NCBI RefSeq assembly: GCF_020886775.1
Contig: NZ_AP024525.1
Coordinates: 682,001-746,000, forward strand
Direction of reading: 5' to 3'
From: Sinomonas cyclohexanicum
Lineage (GTDB): Bacteria > Actinomycetota > Actinomycetes > Actinomycetales > Micrococcaceae
DNA length: 64,000 nucleotides
Of this stretch, positions 26,159-34,543 are shown in pieces. Every line of letters begins with the position of its first letter. The stretch's first letter is position 1. Under the pieces are notes generated by a model, which saw only the letters and a program-made list of their open reading frames with translations, was not told the origin of the DNA and searched no databases. The position numbers were made by a program, and so were the translations under genes.

Positions 26159-28279
26159 TCACACTGAGATTTCGGGCTGGAGCGTCTTGAGCCGCCAGGT
26201 CATGTTCTTGCGGGTGCCCACGAAGTTCAGCAGGCCGCCCAGGAGCGTGTAGCCGATCAGGCCCGTGACCGTCGGCAGGATCCCTGAGAGGTCGCCGCCG
26301 TAGATGAGGTGGCGCATGCCCTGGACCACGTACCCCATCGGCAGAGCCTGGTGGGCCAGCTGGAACGGTTCCGGGGTCATCTGCCACGGGAACGTCCCGC
26401 CCGAGGAGACGAGCTGCAGGATCAGCAGGATCAGCACCACGAACTTCCCGGACGTGCCCAGCAGCGCCACGATCCCGTGGATGATCGCGCTGAACGCGAT
26501 CCCTCCCAGCGCCAGGAACAGCCACATGAGCAGAGGATGCGCCGGTTCGAGGCCGAGCGCGAAGTCCACCACAGTGGTCAGCAGCGTCGCCTGGACCGCC
26601 GCGACCACCGCGAACGGCAGCCAGCCGCCGAGTGCAATCTTCCACGGCGGGGCGTTCGAGGCGAGCGCGCGGACCGTGAACGGGCGCATGGCCTGCATGA
26701 GCATGAAGATGCCCACCCACATCGCGAGCGAGAGGAAGAACGGGGCGAGGCCCGCGCCGTAGGAGGCCGCCTTGGTCTGGGAGGCGTGGTCGATCGCGAC
26801 GGGGTCGCCCATGACGTTCGAGACGCCCGCGACCTGCTGCGCCGACGGGTTCGGGACCCTCCCCGCGCCCTCGGTGAGGCCGGACGCGAGCTGGTGCCCG
26901 CCGTCGTCGGCCCGCGCCGCGCCGTCCCTGAGCTGGGCCGCGCCCGTGTCGAGCTGGCCCGCGCCGTCGCGGAGCCTCTGGGCATCGTCGATGGCGATCT
27001 GCTCGCCGTCCGCGAGCTTCTCGGCGCCGTCGAGGGCCGCCTGTTGCCCCGACGCGAGCTGTGAGGCCCCCGACGCGAGCTGGTGCGCGCCGTCGTCCGC
27101 CTGCCCGATCGCCGAGGTGAGCGCCGGCATGCCCGCTGCGAGTTGCGCGGCGCCGTCGGACACCTTCTGGGAGCCGTCCGCGAGCTGCTGGACCTGCCCG
27201 GCCGCGGCATGGAGCTGGGTGCGGGCGTCCGTCACCGCGGCGGAGGACTGCGCCGCCGCGACGTCCGCCACGATCTTGTCCGCCTGGGCCTGCGTGAGGA
27301 CCCCGTTGGCGACGAGGTGCGCCGCCGCGTCCTTGACCTGGCCCTGGAGTGCGGCGTCCGCGGCGTCCACTGCGCCGACTGCGGTCTGGACCTTCTCGTT
27401 CAGCGCGGCGTTGCCGGCAGCCACCTGGGCGGCGCCGCCGGCGAGCTGCTGGGTGCCCGCGGGCAGGCCAGCGGTCGTGTCGCGCAGCTGGTCGAGCCCG
27501 GAGGCGAGCTGGGCGGAGCCGGCCGAGAGCTGGTTGGCGCCATCGCGCAGCCGGGTCTGGCCGGCCACGAGCTGGTTGGCCCCGTCGCGCAGCTGCATCT
27601 GGCCCGCTACGAGCTGGTCGGCGCCCGAGTGCAGCTGCGACGCGCCGTCCGCGAGCTGCGTCGATCCGGCCGCGAGCTCGTCGAGGCCCGAGGCGAGCTT
27701 CGTCGCGCCGTCTGCCGCCGTGGCGAGCTGGGCGTGGATCACGCCGTAGCCGGTGAGGAGCCTGGAGGCCGTCTCGGTGCCCACCTGCTTCGCGACGGAG
27801 TCGTGGACCGCGGTGGTGACCTTGTCCACGATGGTGCTCAGGAGGTAGTTGTTGGCGTCGTTGGTGGTGACCTTGAGCATGGCCTGCCTGGCGGAGTCGA
27901 AGGCCTCCGGGGAGACGAGGTTCGAGGAGAAGTCCGCCGGGAGGGCCAGCTCGAAGCCGTACGTGCCGTTCCGCACACCCTCGTCCGCCTCGGCGGCGCT
28001 GCCCACCCGATGCCAGTCGAAGAGGCGCCCGTCCACGAGGGTCTGGGCCACCTCGTTCCCCGCGTCCAGGTGGGTGCCGTCGGCTGCGTCGGCGCCGCGG
28101 TCCTCGACCACGAGGGCGGCGGGGATCTGGCTCATGTTCTTGTACGGGTCCCAGTTCGCGTACAGGTAGACGGCGCCGTACAGGAGCGGCACCGTCACGA
28201 GCGCCAGGATGGTGAGCTTGGGCAGGAGGCCGTGGGTCATCCGCTTGAGCTCGGAGCGGGCGAGGCGCAGGACCGTCAC
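26159..28279 (-). CDS. YhgE/Pip-domain membrane protein
   Basis: 706 residues. An N-terminal TM (LPKLTILALVTVPLLYGAVYLY) and NWDPYKNMSQIPAALVVED are family hallmarks. A long extracytoplasmic region is built of heptad-like units such as QLADGASQLHSGADQL and QLRDGANQLVAG, repeated over 250 residues. The C-terminal part carries about five TM segments (FFLSLAMWVGIFMLMQAM onward) of the ABC-2 permease type. ATG overlaps the stop of the ABC-like gene by 4 bases. Family members act in lipid or polymer handling, phage infection and secretion, but the transported substrate is unknown. Confidence 0.93.
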   Translation of the reverse strand: MTVLRLARSELKRMTHGLLPKLTILALVTVPLLYGAVYLYANWDPYKNMSQIPAALVVEDRGADAADGTHLDAGNEVAQTLVDGRLFDWHRVGSAAEADEGVRNGTYGFELALPADFSSNLVSPEAFDSARQAMLKVTTNDANNYLLSTIVDKVTTAVHDSVAKQVGTETASRLLTGYGVIHAQLATAADGATKLASGLDELAAGSTQLADGASQLHSGADQLVAGQMQLRDGANQLVAGQTRLRDGANQLSAGSAQLASGLDQLRDTTAGLPAGTQQLAGGAAQVAAGNAALNEKVQTAVGAVDAADAALQGQVKDAAAHLVANGVLTQAQADKIVADVAAAQSSAAVTDARTQLHAAAGQVQQLADGSQKVSDGAAQLAAGMPALTSAIGQADDGAHQLASGASQLASGQQAALDGAEKLADGEQIAIDDAQRLRDGAGQLDTGAAQLRDGAARADDGGHQLASGLTEGAGRVPNPSAQQVAGVSNVMGDPVAIDHASQTKAASYGAGLAPFFLSLAMWVGIFMLMQAMRPFTVRALASNAPPWKIALGGWLPFAVVAAVQATLLTTVVDFALGLEPAHPLLMWLFLALGGIAFSAIIHGIVALLGTSGKFVVLILLILQLVSSGGTFPWQMTPEPFQLAHQALPMGYVVQGMRHLIYGGDLSGILPTVTGLIGYTLLGGLLNFVGTRKNMTWRLKTLQPEISV

Positions 28280-28992
28280 GCGAGCACCTCCTCGGCCAGC
28301 GCGCGGCCACCCGGTGCGGCGCCGAGGTCACCCGGTGCGGCGCTGAGGTCACCCCGCAGCGAATTGCCGACGACCGCGGCAGGTCCGGTCCACTCCGGCG
28401 GGAGCGCGGCCACCACGCCCACGACGGCGAGCGGTCGCCCCGGGCGCGCGGCCGTCGCCGCGAGGAAGGGGAGCCAGTCGTGCGGGTCGTCCGAGTGGCG
28501 GTCCGGGGAGTCGAGGACCAGGAGCTCGGTCTCGGGGTTCGCGAGGGCGATCGACGTCAGCAGCTCCGTGCGGCGGGAGGCGGGGAGGTCCTGGGCCCAG
28601 TGCTCCGCGACGTCCTGGAAGGCGTTGACCGTGAGCCAGGCCTCCGCGCTGATCGGGCCGCGGTGGCGGCGGGGGAGCAGGGCAAGGTCCTCGGCCACGA
28701 GGTCCCTGACCCTGAGGTGGAGCTCGGCCTCGTTGATCTGTGGGGAGTCGACGACGGCGCTCGCCCGCCGCAGTGCCCGGAGGTCCTTCTTCGCGGTGCC
28801 CGCCCCGGCGCCCCACACCGCCGTTCCGGCGTTCGGCGCGAGGCGGCCCGAGGCGGCGAGGGCGAGGGCCGTGCGGTGCTCCCGGCCGTCCGCACGGATG
28901 AGGACGAGTTCGCCCCGATGGGCCTCGAATGAGGTGGGAGGGACGAGGTCGCTGTGCCGCCCGGCCACGCGGAGGCCACGAACTGAAAGCAT
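28276..28992 (-). CDS. ABC-ATPase-like protein with degenerate P-loop
   Basis: 238 residues with an ABC-ATPase layout: beta start MLSVRGLRVAGRHSDLVPP, then RADGREHRT at residues 33-41 where GxxGxGKS/T is expected, an SPQINEAELHLRVRDLV helical segment, LPASRRTELLTSIALANPETELLVLDSPD in place of the signature and Walker B. The Walker A lysine and glycine pattern are gone and the LSGGQ signature is not recognisable, so ATP hydrolysis is doubtful. First gene of the operon, coupled to the YhgE gene, with an operator-promoter directly upstream. Confidence 0.82.
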   Translation of the reverse strand: MLSVRGLRVAGRHSDLVPPTSFEAHRGELVLIRADGREHRTALALAASGRLAPNAGTAVWGAGAGTAKKDLRALRRASAVVDSPQINEAELHLRVRDLVAEDLALLPRRHRGPISAEAWLTVNAFQDVAEHWAQDLPASRRTELLTSIALANPETELLVLDSPDRHSDDPHDWLPFLAATAARPGRPLAVVGVVAALPPEWTGPAAVVGNSLRGDLSAAPGDLGAAPGGRALAEEVLA

Positions 28993-28999
28993 GCTCTCA

Positions 29000-29028
29000 A
29001 TTCTAGGAAGACTGACCGGTCAGTACAA
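29000..29028 (-). promoter_or_regulatory. Promoter with embedded TetR-type operator
   Basis: On the minus strand: -35 TTGTAC, 17-base spacer, -10 TAGAAT. The spacer contains a perfect 14-bp palindrome ACTGACCGGTCAGT (29011-29024). The predicted transcript start falls at or next to the ATG at 28992, so the message is probably leaderless. The TetR gene at the operon end is the likely binder. Confidence 0.78.
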
Positions 29029-29050
29029 ATCGGCGGCGCCGGCGGGGGAC

Positions 29051-29934
29051 TCAGGTCCGTCTGCGCGTCGCCGGACGCTCCGTTGCCTCGTCAGCGGACG
29101 GGCCCTCGGCCCCGAAGCTCCCGAGCAGCGCGAGGGAGTCCGCGGACGGCGAACCGGTCGCCGCCGTGAACACGCGCAGCGTCTGGTCCGGGTCATGCCG
29201 CGGGGCCAGGTCCTCGAAGGTCAGCTCGAGGTCGCCGACCACCGGATGGTGCATCCGCAGCGTGCCCGCGTGCGTCGTGACCACCCGGTGGCCGGCCCAC
29301 CACTGCCGGAAGTCCTCGCTGTGGACCGCGAGATCACCCACCAGCTGGTTGGCCTGCGGATCGTTGGGGTGCCGGCCGATGTCCACCCGCAGTGCTCCGG
29401 CAGCCTCCGCTGCCACAGAGTGCCAGTCGGTGAACAGCTCCCGCGCCGCCGGGTCCAGGATGATCCAGCGCGTGAGGTTGCGCTCGGCCGCGGGCAGGGC
29501 CGGGAAGTCCGCGAGCAGCAGGTAGGCGAGCCGGTTCCCCGCGAGCACATCGGTGCGGCGGCCGAGCACGAGGGCCGGCACGGCGCCCACGGCGTCGAGG
29601 AGCTGCCGCAGGGCCGGGCGCACGGTCTCGGCACAGGAGCCCGCTGCGACTTCGCGCAGTGCTCGAGCAAATCGATCATGTGCGCCCGCTCGGCCTCGTC
29701 GAGGCGCAGGGCCCTGGCCACGCTGTCCAGCACAGACCGCGAGGGGTGGATGTTCCGCCCCTGCTCGAGCCGCGTGTAGTAGTCCGTGCTCACCCCGGCC
29801 ATGAGCGCGATCTCCTCGCGCCGCAGCCCGGGGACACGTCGCGCGGCAGAGGGCGCCGGCAGCCCCGCCTCCTCCGGCGCGATCCGCGCACGCATGGCCT
29901 TGAGGAACCGTCCGAACTCCGCGCTCTGACCCAT
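29051..29934 (-). pseudogene. HTH regulator with MmyB-like ligand-binding domain, frameshifted
   Basis: The N-terminus, MGQSAEFGRFLKAMRARI, carries an HTH (VPGLRREEIALMAGVSTDYYTRLEQGR) and runs to AHMIDLLEHCAKSQRAPVP. The frame then breaks near 29630 and the MmyB-like domain (VRPALRQLLDAVGAVPALVLGRRTDVLAGN, NLTRWIILDPAARELF, HRVVTTHAGTLRMHHP) continues in another frame to 29051. Adding one base restores one protein of about 294 residues. Divergent from the aldo/keto reductase, the usual target arrangement for this regulator family. Confidence 0.85.
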
Positions 29935-30082
29935 GCCTTCTATTCTGGTCCCGCCCGCCGCGGCGTTTCCACGGCGAGGGTAGGACTGCCACTCCTAGGA
30001 AGAACGGGCCCGGCTCCTCCGCTGACACCACGGGCGCGCCCGCATAGCGTTGAAGGCGCACACCCGAGGAAGAAGAAGGACC

Positions 30083-30325
30083 ATGGAACACACGGCGTCG
30101 ATCGCCCTTGCCCTCATCATCCCCACCTGGAACGCGGAGAGCCGCAGCGCGCTCCCGGACGCCCCCACCGTCGACGACGGCCGCGACCGCCCCTCGCGGG
30201 GCGCGGCCACCCGGGCATGGCTCGCGACGGCGCTCCACCGCGCCGCGTGGTGGGTGGAACCCGAGCCGTGGACGACGGCGCACGCCCGCCGCGCGCCGTC
30301 GTGCGCGGACGCCGCGTGCTGCTAG
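30083..30325 (+). CDS. Small hypothetical protein, doubtful
   Basis: 80 residues starting MEHTASIALALIIPTWNAES behind GAAGAAGGA at 4-6 bases, ending CADAACC. No homology recognised. The last third overlaps a REP-like inverted repeat, and the end is 45 bases before the aldo/keto reductase gene. The strong RBS argues for translation, possibly as a leader peptide; composition argues for caution. Confidence 0.35.
   Translation: MEHTASIALALIIPTWNAESRSALPDAPTVDDGRDRPSRGAATRAWLATALHRAAWWVEPEPWTTAHARRAPSCADAACC
30272..30302. repeat. REP-like inverted repeat, GCACGACGGCG family
   Basis: Arms ACGACGGCGC (30272-30281) and GCGCCGTCGT (30293-30302) with an 11-base loop, ahead of the aldo/keto reductase gene. 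Confidence 0.75.
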
Positions 30326-30370
30326 CAGACGCCGAGAAGAACCCGAGAGCACCGAGAAAGAGGTAGGCAC

Positions 30371-31216
30371 ATGCCCAACCTGTCCGACATCACCGTCCCG
30401 ACCGTCACCCTCAACAACGGCGTGGAGATCCCCCAGCTCGGCTTCGGGGTCTTCCAGGTCCCGCCGGAGGAGACCCAGCGCGTGGTCGAGGAGGCGCTCG
30501 CCGCGGGGTACCGGCACATCGACACGGCCGCGGCCTACCGCAACGAGGCCGGGGTCGGTGCCGCGATCGCCGCCTCGGGGATCCCACGCGAACAGCTCTT
30601 CATCACCACCAAGCTCCGCAACGGCGACCAGGGCAGGGCACGCGAGGCGTTCGAGGACAGCCTCGCGGCCCTCGGTCTCGACTACGTGGACCTCTACCTG
30701 ATCCACTGGCCGGTTCCATCCCAAGGGCTCTACGTCTCGGCGTGGCAGTCCCTCGAGGAGGTCTACGCGGGGCGCCGGGCCCGCGCGATCGGGGTCTCGA
30801 ACTTCCTGGCCGAGCACCTCGAGACGCTCCTCGCATCGGCGCGCGTGACGCCAGCTGTGAACCAGATCGAGCTCCACCCGACGTTCCAGCAGCGCAGCCT
30901 GGCGGCCGCGAGCCGAGAGCACGGGATCGCGGTCGAGGCGTACAGCCCGCTCGGGCAGGGTGCGGATCTGGGCGCGGGAGCGGTGCTGGCGGCCGCCTCC
31001 GCGCACGGGGCCACCCCGGCGCAGGCCGTGCTCGCGTGGCATCTCGCGCAGGGGACCATCGTCATCCCGAAGACTGCCACGCCCGCGCGCATGCGGGAGA
31101 ACCTCGCCGCCGCGGCCCTCACCCTCGGCCAGGGCGAGATCGAGGCGATCAGCGCCCTCGAGACCGGGGACCGCATCGGCGGCGATCCCGCCACGGCGGC
31201 GCACAGCCAGTTCTGA
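30371..31216 (+). CDS. Aldo/keto reductase
   Basis: 281 residues, NADPH-dependent carbonyl reductase of the 2,5-diketo-D-gluconate reductase type. Catalytic tetrad visible: D of HIDTAAAY, Y of the same motif, K of FITTKL and H of LIHWP. Cofactor-binding end: VIPKTATPARMRENL. ATG 30371 follows GAGGTAGG at good spacing. Divergent from the frameshifted MmyB-type regulator; ends at a strong hairpin shared with the convergent flavoprotein gene. Confidence 0.94.
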   Translation: MPNLSDITVPTVTLNNGVEIPQLGFGVFQVPPEETQRVVEEALAAGYRHIDTAAAYRNEAGVGAAIAASGIPREQLFITTKLRNGDQGRAREAFEDSLAALGLDYVDLYLIHWPVPSQGLYVSAWQSLEEVYAGRRARAIGVSNFLAEHLETLLASARVTPAVNQIELHPTFQQRSLAAASREHGIAVEAYSPLGQGADLGAGAVLAAASAHGATPAQAVLAWHLAQGTIVIPKTATPARMRENLAAAALTLGQGEIEAISALETGDRIGGDPATAAHSQF

Positions 31217-31221
31217 CGGCC

Positions 31222-31255
31222 GCGTACGGCCTCTGGCCCGTCAGAGGCCGTACGC
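31222..31255. terminator. Bidirectional terminator hairpin
   Basis: Perfect 14-bp stem (GCGTACGGCCTCTG at 31222-31235 and its complement at 31242-31255), 6-base loop. It starts 5 bases after the aldo/keto reductase stop, and its right arm encodes the last residues (EAYGL) of the convergent flavoprotein. Confidence 0.8.
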
Positions 31256-32654
31256 CTCGAGGAACCGCAACCACACTTCGCTGAGCGTCGGGAACGACGG
31301 CGTCGCGTGCCAGAGTCGCTCGAGCGGCACCTCGCCCACGACCGCTATCGTCGCCGAGTGCAGGAGCTCCGCCACGTCCGGGCCCGCGAAGCACGCTCCG
31401 ATGAGCGTGCGGGCGTCCTCGTCGACGAGGAACTGGGCCCAGCCTTCGTAGTCCTCGGCGTGCTGCCACGCGCCCGCCACGGAGATGGGCAGCTCGACGG
31501 CCCGCACCCGGATGCCGGCCTCCCACGCGTCCTCCTCGGTCAGGCCCACCGAGGCGAGCTCGGGGTCCGTGAAGACGACGTGCGGCACGGCGAGCACGTC
31601 GGCGGTCCGGGCGTGGCGGCTCCACGGCGCCGGGGACCGCTCGAGCTCGCCCCGGGCCGCGGCCACGATCGCGTCCCCGGTGATGCGGGCCTGGTACTTT
31701 GCCCTGGTGCGTGAGCTTCGGCCCGCCGGAGCAGTCGCCCACCGCGTACAGCCACGAGAGCCCCTGCACGCGTCCGGCCTCGTCCACCCGCAGGGCGTGC
31801 GGCTCGATGCCGAACGCCGGCAGCCCAAGGCCGTCCAGGGCCGGGCGGCGCCCCGTGGCGACGAGCACCCGTGCCGCCTGGAGCGTGCGGTCGCCCTGGA
31901 GCGTGAGCCGCACGGCGCCGTCGTCCGTCTCCTCCGCGAGTTCGGGGGTGACGCCCTCGAGGATCTCGACGCCGTCCGCGCGCAGCCCGTCCGCGACGAG
32001 ATTGCGGGCGTCCTCGGGGAACGCGCTGAGGAACGAGCCGCGCGCGAGCACGGTGACCTTCGCGCCGAGGCGCGCGAACGCCTGCGCCAGCTCGGCGCCC
32101 GCCACGCCAGCGCCGATCACCACGAGGCTCTCCGGCACCTCCCGGGCGCTCGTCGCGTCCGCGGTGGTCCAGACCGGGACGTTGGGCAGGCCTGGGATCT
32201 TGGGCAGCGACGGGACCGAACCCGTGGCGAGCACGACGGCGTGCCTCGCCGTGAGCGTGAAGTGGTTGCCGGCGTCGTCGGTCACCCAGAGGCGCTTGGC
32301 CCCCGTGAGCCTGGCGGTGCCGCGGACGAGGGCGATGCCGGCTTGCTGCGCCCACTCGACCTGGCCGGCGTCGTCCCAGTGGCTCGAGGCGTCGTCCCGG
32401 TGGGCCAGGACCGCCGGGATGTCGAGTGTTCCGGTGACGGCCTCGCGTGCGCCGGGGACGCGTCGGGCCGCGTGCAGCGCCGTGCCCGGGCGAAGGAGGG
32501 CCTTGGAGGGCTCGCAAGCCCAGTAGGAGCACGCGCCGCCGAGCAGGCCCTTCTCCACGATGGCGGCGGTGAGGCCACCCTTGACCGCGCGGTCCGCGGC
32601 GTTCTCGCCGGCTGCGCCGCCGCCGACCACTATGACGTCATACTCCGTGTCCAC
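31241..32654 (-). pseudogene. NAD(P)/FAD-dependent disulfide oxidoreductase, frameshifted
   Basis: Dihydrolipoyl dehydrogenase/mercuric reductase superfamily. GTG 32654; FAD motif VIVVGGGAAGENAA; redox-active pair GGACSYWACEPSK; NAD motif VVIGAGVAGAELAQAF; second FAD motif LYAVGDCSGGPKLTHQGK. There the frame is lost: an extra base in the run of three A (forward TTT at 31698-31700) shifts it, and the dimerisation domain continues as YQARITGDAIVAA...SEVWLRFLEAYGL. Removing one A restores about 470 residues. The C-terminal HxxxxE of lipoamide dehydrogenases appears as HATPSFPTLSE. Confidence 0.88.
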
Positions 32655-32708
32655 CCCAGCATGCTACGGGAGCGCGGGGGTACGGCGCGGGCCCTGGGGG
32701 GCCGCGGG

Positions 32709-32776
32709 GGGAAGTGACCCCTCAACCGGGAAGTGACCCCTCAACCTTTCAGGCGAGGGCGCTTTCAGGCGAGGGC
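32709..32776. repeat. Two adjacent tandem duplications at the nanE 3' end
   Basis: A 19-bp unit, GGGAAGTGACCCCTCAACC, occurs at 32709-32727 and 32728-32746. Immediately after, TTTCAGGCGAGGGC occurs at 32747-32760 and 32763-32776; the second copy contains the nanE stop, so the last codons and stop of nanE are duplicated downstream. Confidence 0.9.
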
Positions 32777-33448
32777 TTCCCGGAACCACGTCGTGATGGT
32801 GGTCGGGTGGGTGATGGCGGTGCCGACCACCACGGCGAACGCGCCGGCGTCGAGCGCCGCGCGCGCCTGGGCGGGGGCGTGGATGCGGCCCTCGGCGATG
32901 AGCGGGCGGCCGAGGCCGGCGGCGGCCACGTCCGCGATGAGCTCGAGGTCGGGACCGTCGGTCTTGGGCCGCTCGCCGGTGTACCCGGCGAGGGTGGTCC
33001 CGATGAGGTCGGCTCCGGCGTCGGCGGCGGCGCGCGCGTCGTCGAGGGATCCGCAGTCCGCCATGACCAGCGCGTGGGACCCGGCGTGGATCCCGGCGAC
33101 CGTCTCGGCGAGCGAAAGGCCGTCCGGCCGCTCGCGCCGTGTGCCGTCGATCGCCACGACGTGCGCCCCGGCCGCCGCGACGGCGAGGGCGTGGCGCAGG
33201 GTGGGGGTGATGAAGACGCCGTCGTGCCCGTCCTTCCACAGGCCGATCACGGGCACCTCCACGGCGGTCCGCGTGAACTGCACATCCGCGACACCCTGCA
33301 CTCGCACGGCCGCGGCCCCGCCGTACACCACCGACGCCGCCATCTGCCCCGTGATGTGGGGCTCGCGCAGGGGCTCTCCGGGGTATGCCTGGCACGAGAC
33401 GATGAGCTGGCCGCGCAGGGCCTCGAGGGCGTCTGGGGTGAGGATCAC
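32765..33448 (-). CDS. nanE: N-acetylmannosamine-6-phosphate 2-epimerase
   Basis: Converts ManNAc-6-P to GlcNAc-6-P in sialic acid breakdown. 227 residues, TIM-barrel: LRGQLIVSCQAYPGEPLREP, AAASVVYGG-type AASVVYGGAAAVR, VPVIGLWKDGH, HVVAIDGTRRERPDG, VMADCGSLDDARAA, DLIGTTLAGYT and PLIAEGRIHAPAQARAALDAGAFAVVVGTAITHP, all NanE hallmarks. GTG 33448 is the first sensible start. Last gene of the sialic-acid operon, 46 bases after nanK. Confidence 0.95.
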   Translation of the reverse strand: MILTPDALEALRGQLIVSCQAYPGEPLREPHITGQMAASVVYGGAAAVRVQGVADVQFTRTAVEVPVIGLWKDGHDGVFITPTLRHALAVAAAGAHVVAIDGTRRERPDGLSLAETVAGIHAGSHALVMADCGSLDDARAAADAGADLIGTTLAGYTGERPKTDGPDLELIADVAAAGLGRPLIAEGRIHAPAQARAALDAGAFAVVVGTAITHPTTITTWFREALA

Positions 33449-33494
33449 GGGATGGAGACCTTTCGTGGCGGCGATGGCCCGCGGGAGCGAGCGG

Positions 33495-34493
33495 CTAGGA
33501 ATGCGTGAGGATCTCGGGCGAGAACACGAGCCGGGCGGCTCCGACGAGGGCGGCGGTCCCGCCGAGCGTGGCCCGCACGAGCGGGAGCGCGGCGAGCGGG
33601 GGCATGAGCTCGGCCCGGAACGCGGCCTCCATCGCGTCCCACCACAGCGGGCCGGCGTCAGCGAGCCCGCCGGAGACCACGATGACCTCGGGGTCGAGGA
33701 TGTTCGCGAGCCCGCCCGCGGCCTGTCCGGCGGCGCGGGCGGCCACGTCGATGGCGGCGATGGCGACTGGGTCGCCGGCGGACTCGCCGCGAACGGACGA
33801 GTCACCCGTGCTGCCCTCGCCGCCCGCGGCACGCGCGAACACGGCCCTGGTATCCGGCGCGGCGGGATCGCCGCCGCGCCGGAGGTATTCGGAGTGCAGC
33901 CCGGGGCCGGAGGCAATCGCCTCGACGTGCCCCGCGGAGCCGCACACGCACGGCAGCGGCGAGCCCGCGGCGTCGTGCGCGAAGGGTGAGGCGACGTGCC
34001 CCACGTGGCCGCCCACCCAGCGGTGGCCCAGCAGCGGGCGACCGCCGACGACGAAGCTGCCGCCCACGCCGGTGCCGAACGCGACGAGCAGCGAGGACGA
34101 CGTCGCCGCGGCGGCTCCCAGCCATGCCTCGCCGAGTGCGTGGGCGTGGACGTCGTTGACGACGGCTGTGTGCAGCCCCGTGCGCCCGGCCAGCCCGCCC
34201 GCGACGTCCGTACCAGCCCAGCCGCGGATCGCGTCCGTCGCGGAGACGACCCGTCCGTGCGCGGCGTCGACGACCCCGGCCGAGCCGACCCCGATCCCGG
34301 CGACCCCGAGCCCCTCCACGGCGGCGCGGCGCCGCACGCGGAGGACCAGCTCGGCCGTCGCGTTGAGGATCGCCTCGCCGCCCTGCCGCGAGAGCGTGGG
34401 GATCGTTTCCGTGAACAGCACCTCGCCGTCCTCGGAGACGAGGCCCCCGGCGGTCTTGGTGCCGCCGAGGTCGACGCCGATTGCGTGCCTCAC
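33495..34493 (-). CDS. nanK: ROK-family kinase, probable N-acetylmannosamine kinase
   Basis: 332 residues. ROK features: IGVDLGGTKTAGGLV phosphate loop, GIGVGSAGVVDAAHGRVVSATDAI, VVNDVHAHALGEAW, FGTGVGGSFVVGGRPLLG and the zinc motif HVASPFAHDAAGSPLPCVCGSAGHVEAIASG. GTG 34493 has AGGAGG at 8-base spacing. Its place between nanA and nanE indicates phosphorylation of ManNAc; by sequence alone glucokinase could not be excluded. Confidence 0.9.
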   Translation of the reverse strand: MRHAIGVDLGGTKTAGGLVSEDGEVLFTETIPTLSRQGGEAILNATAELVLRVRRRAAVEGLGVAGIGVGSAGVVDAAHGRVVSATDAIRGWAGTDVAGGLAGRTGLHTAVVNDVHAHALGEAWLGAAAATSSSLLVAFGTGVGGSFVVGGRPLLGHRWVGGHVGHVASPFAHDAAGSPLPCVCGSAGHVEAIASGPGLHSEYLRRGGDPAAPDTRAVFARAAGGEGSTGDSSVRGESAGDPVAIAAIDVAARAAGQAAGGLANILDPEVIVVSGGLADAGPLWWDAMEAAFRAELMPPLAALPLVRATLGGTAALVGAARLVFSPEILTHS

Positions 34494-34543
34494 GCCGTTG
34501 TCCTCCTCAGGGTGGGTGGTGAGCGGGTGGGTGTGGTGGTGAG

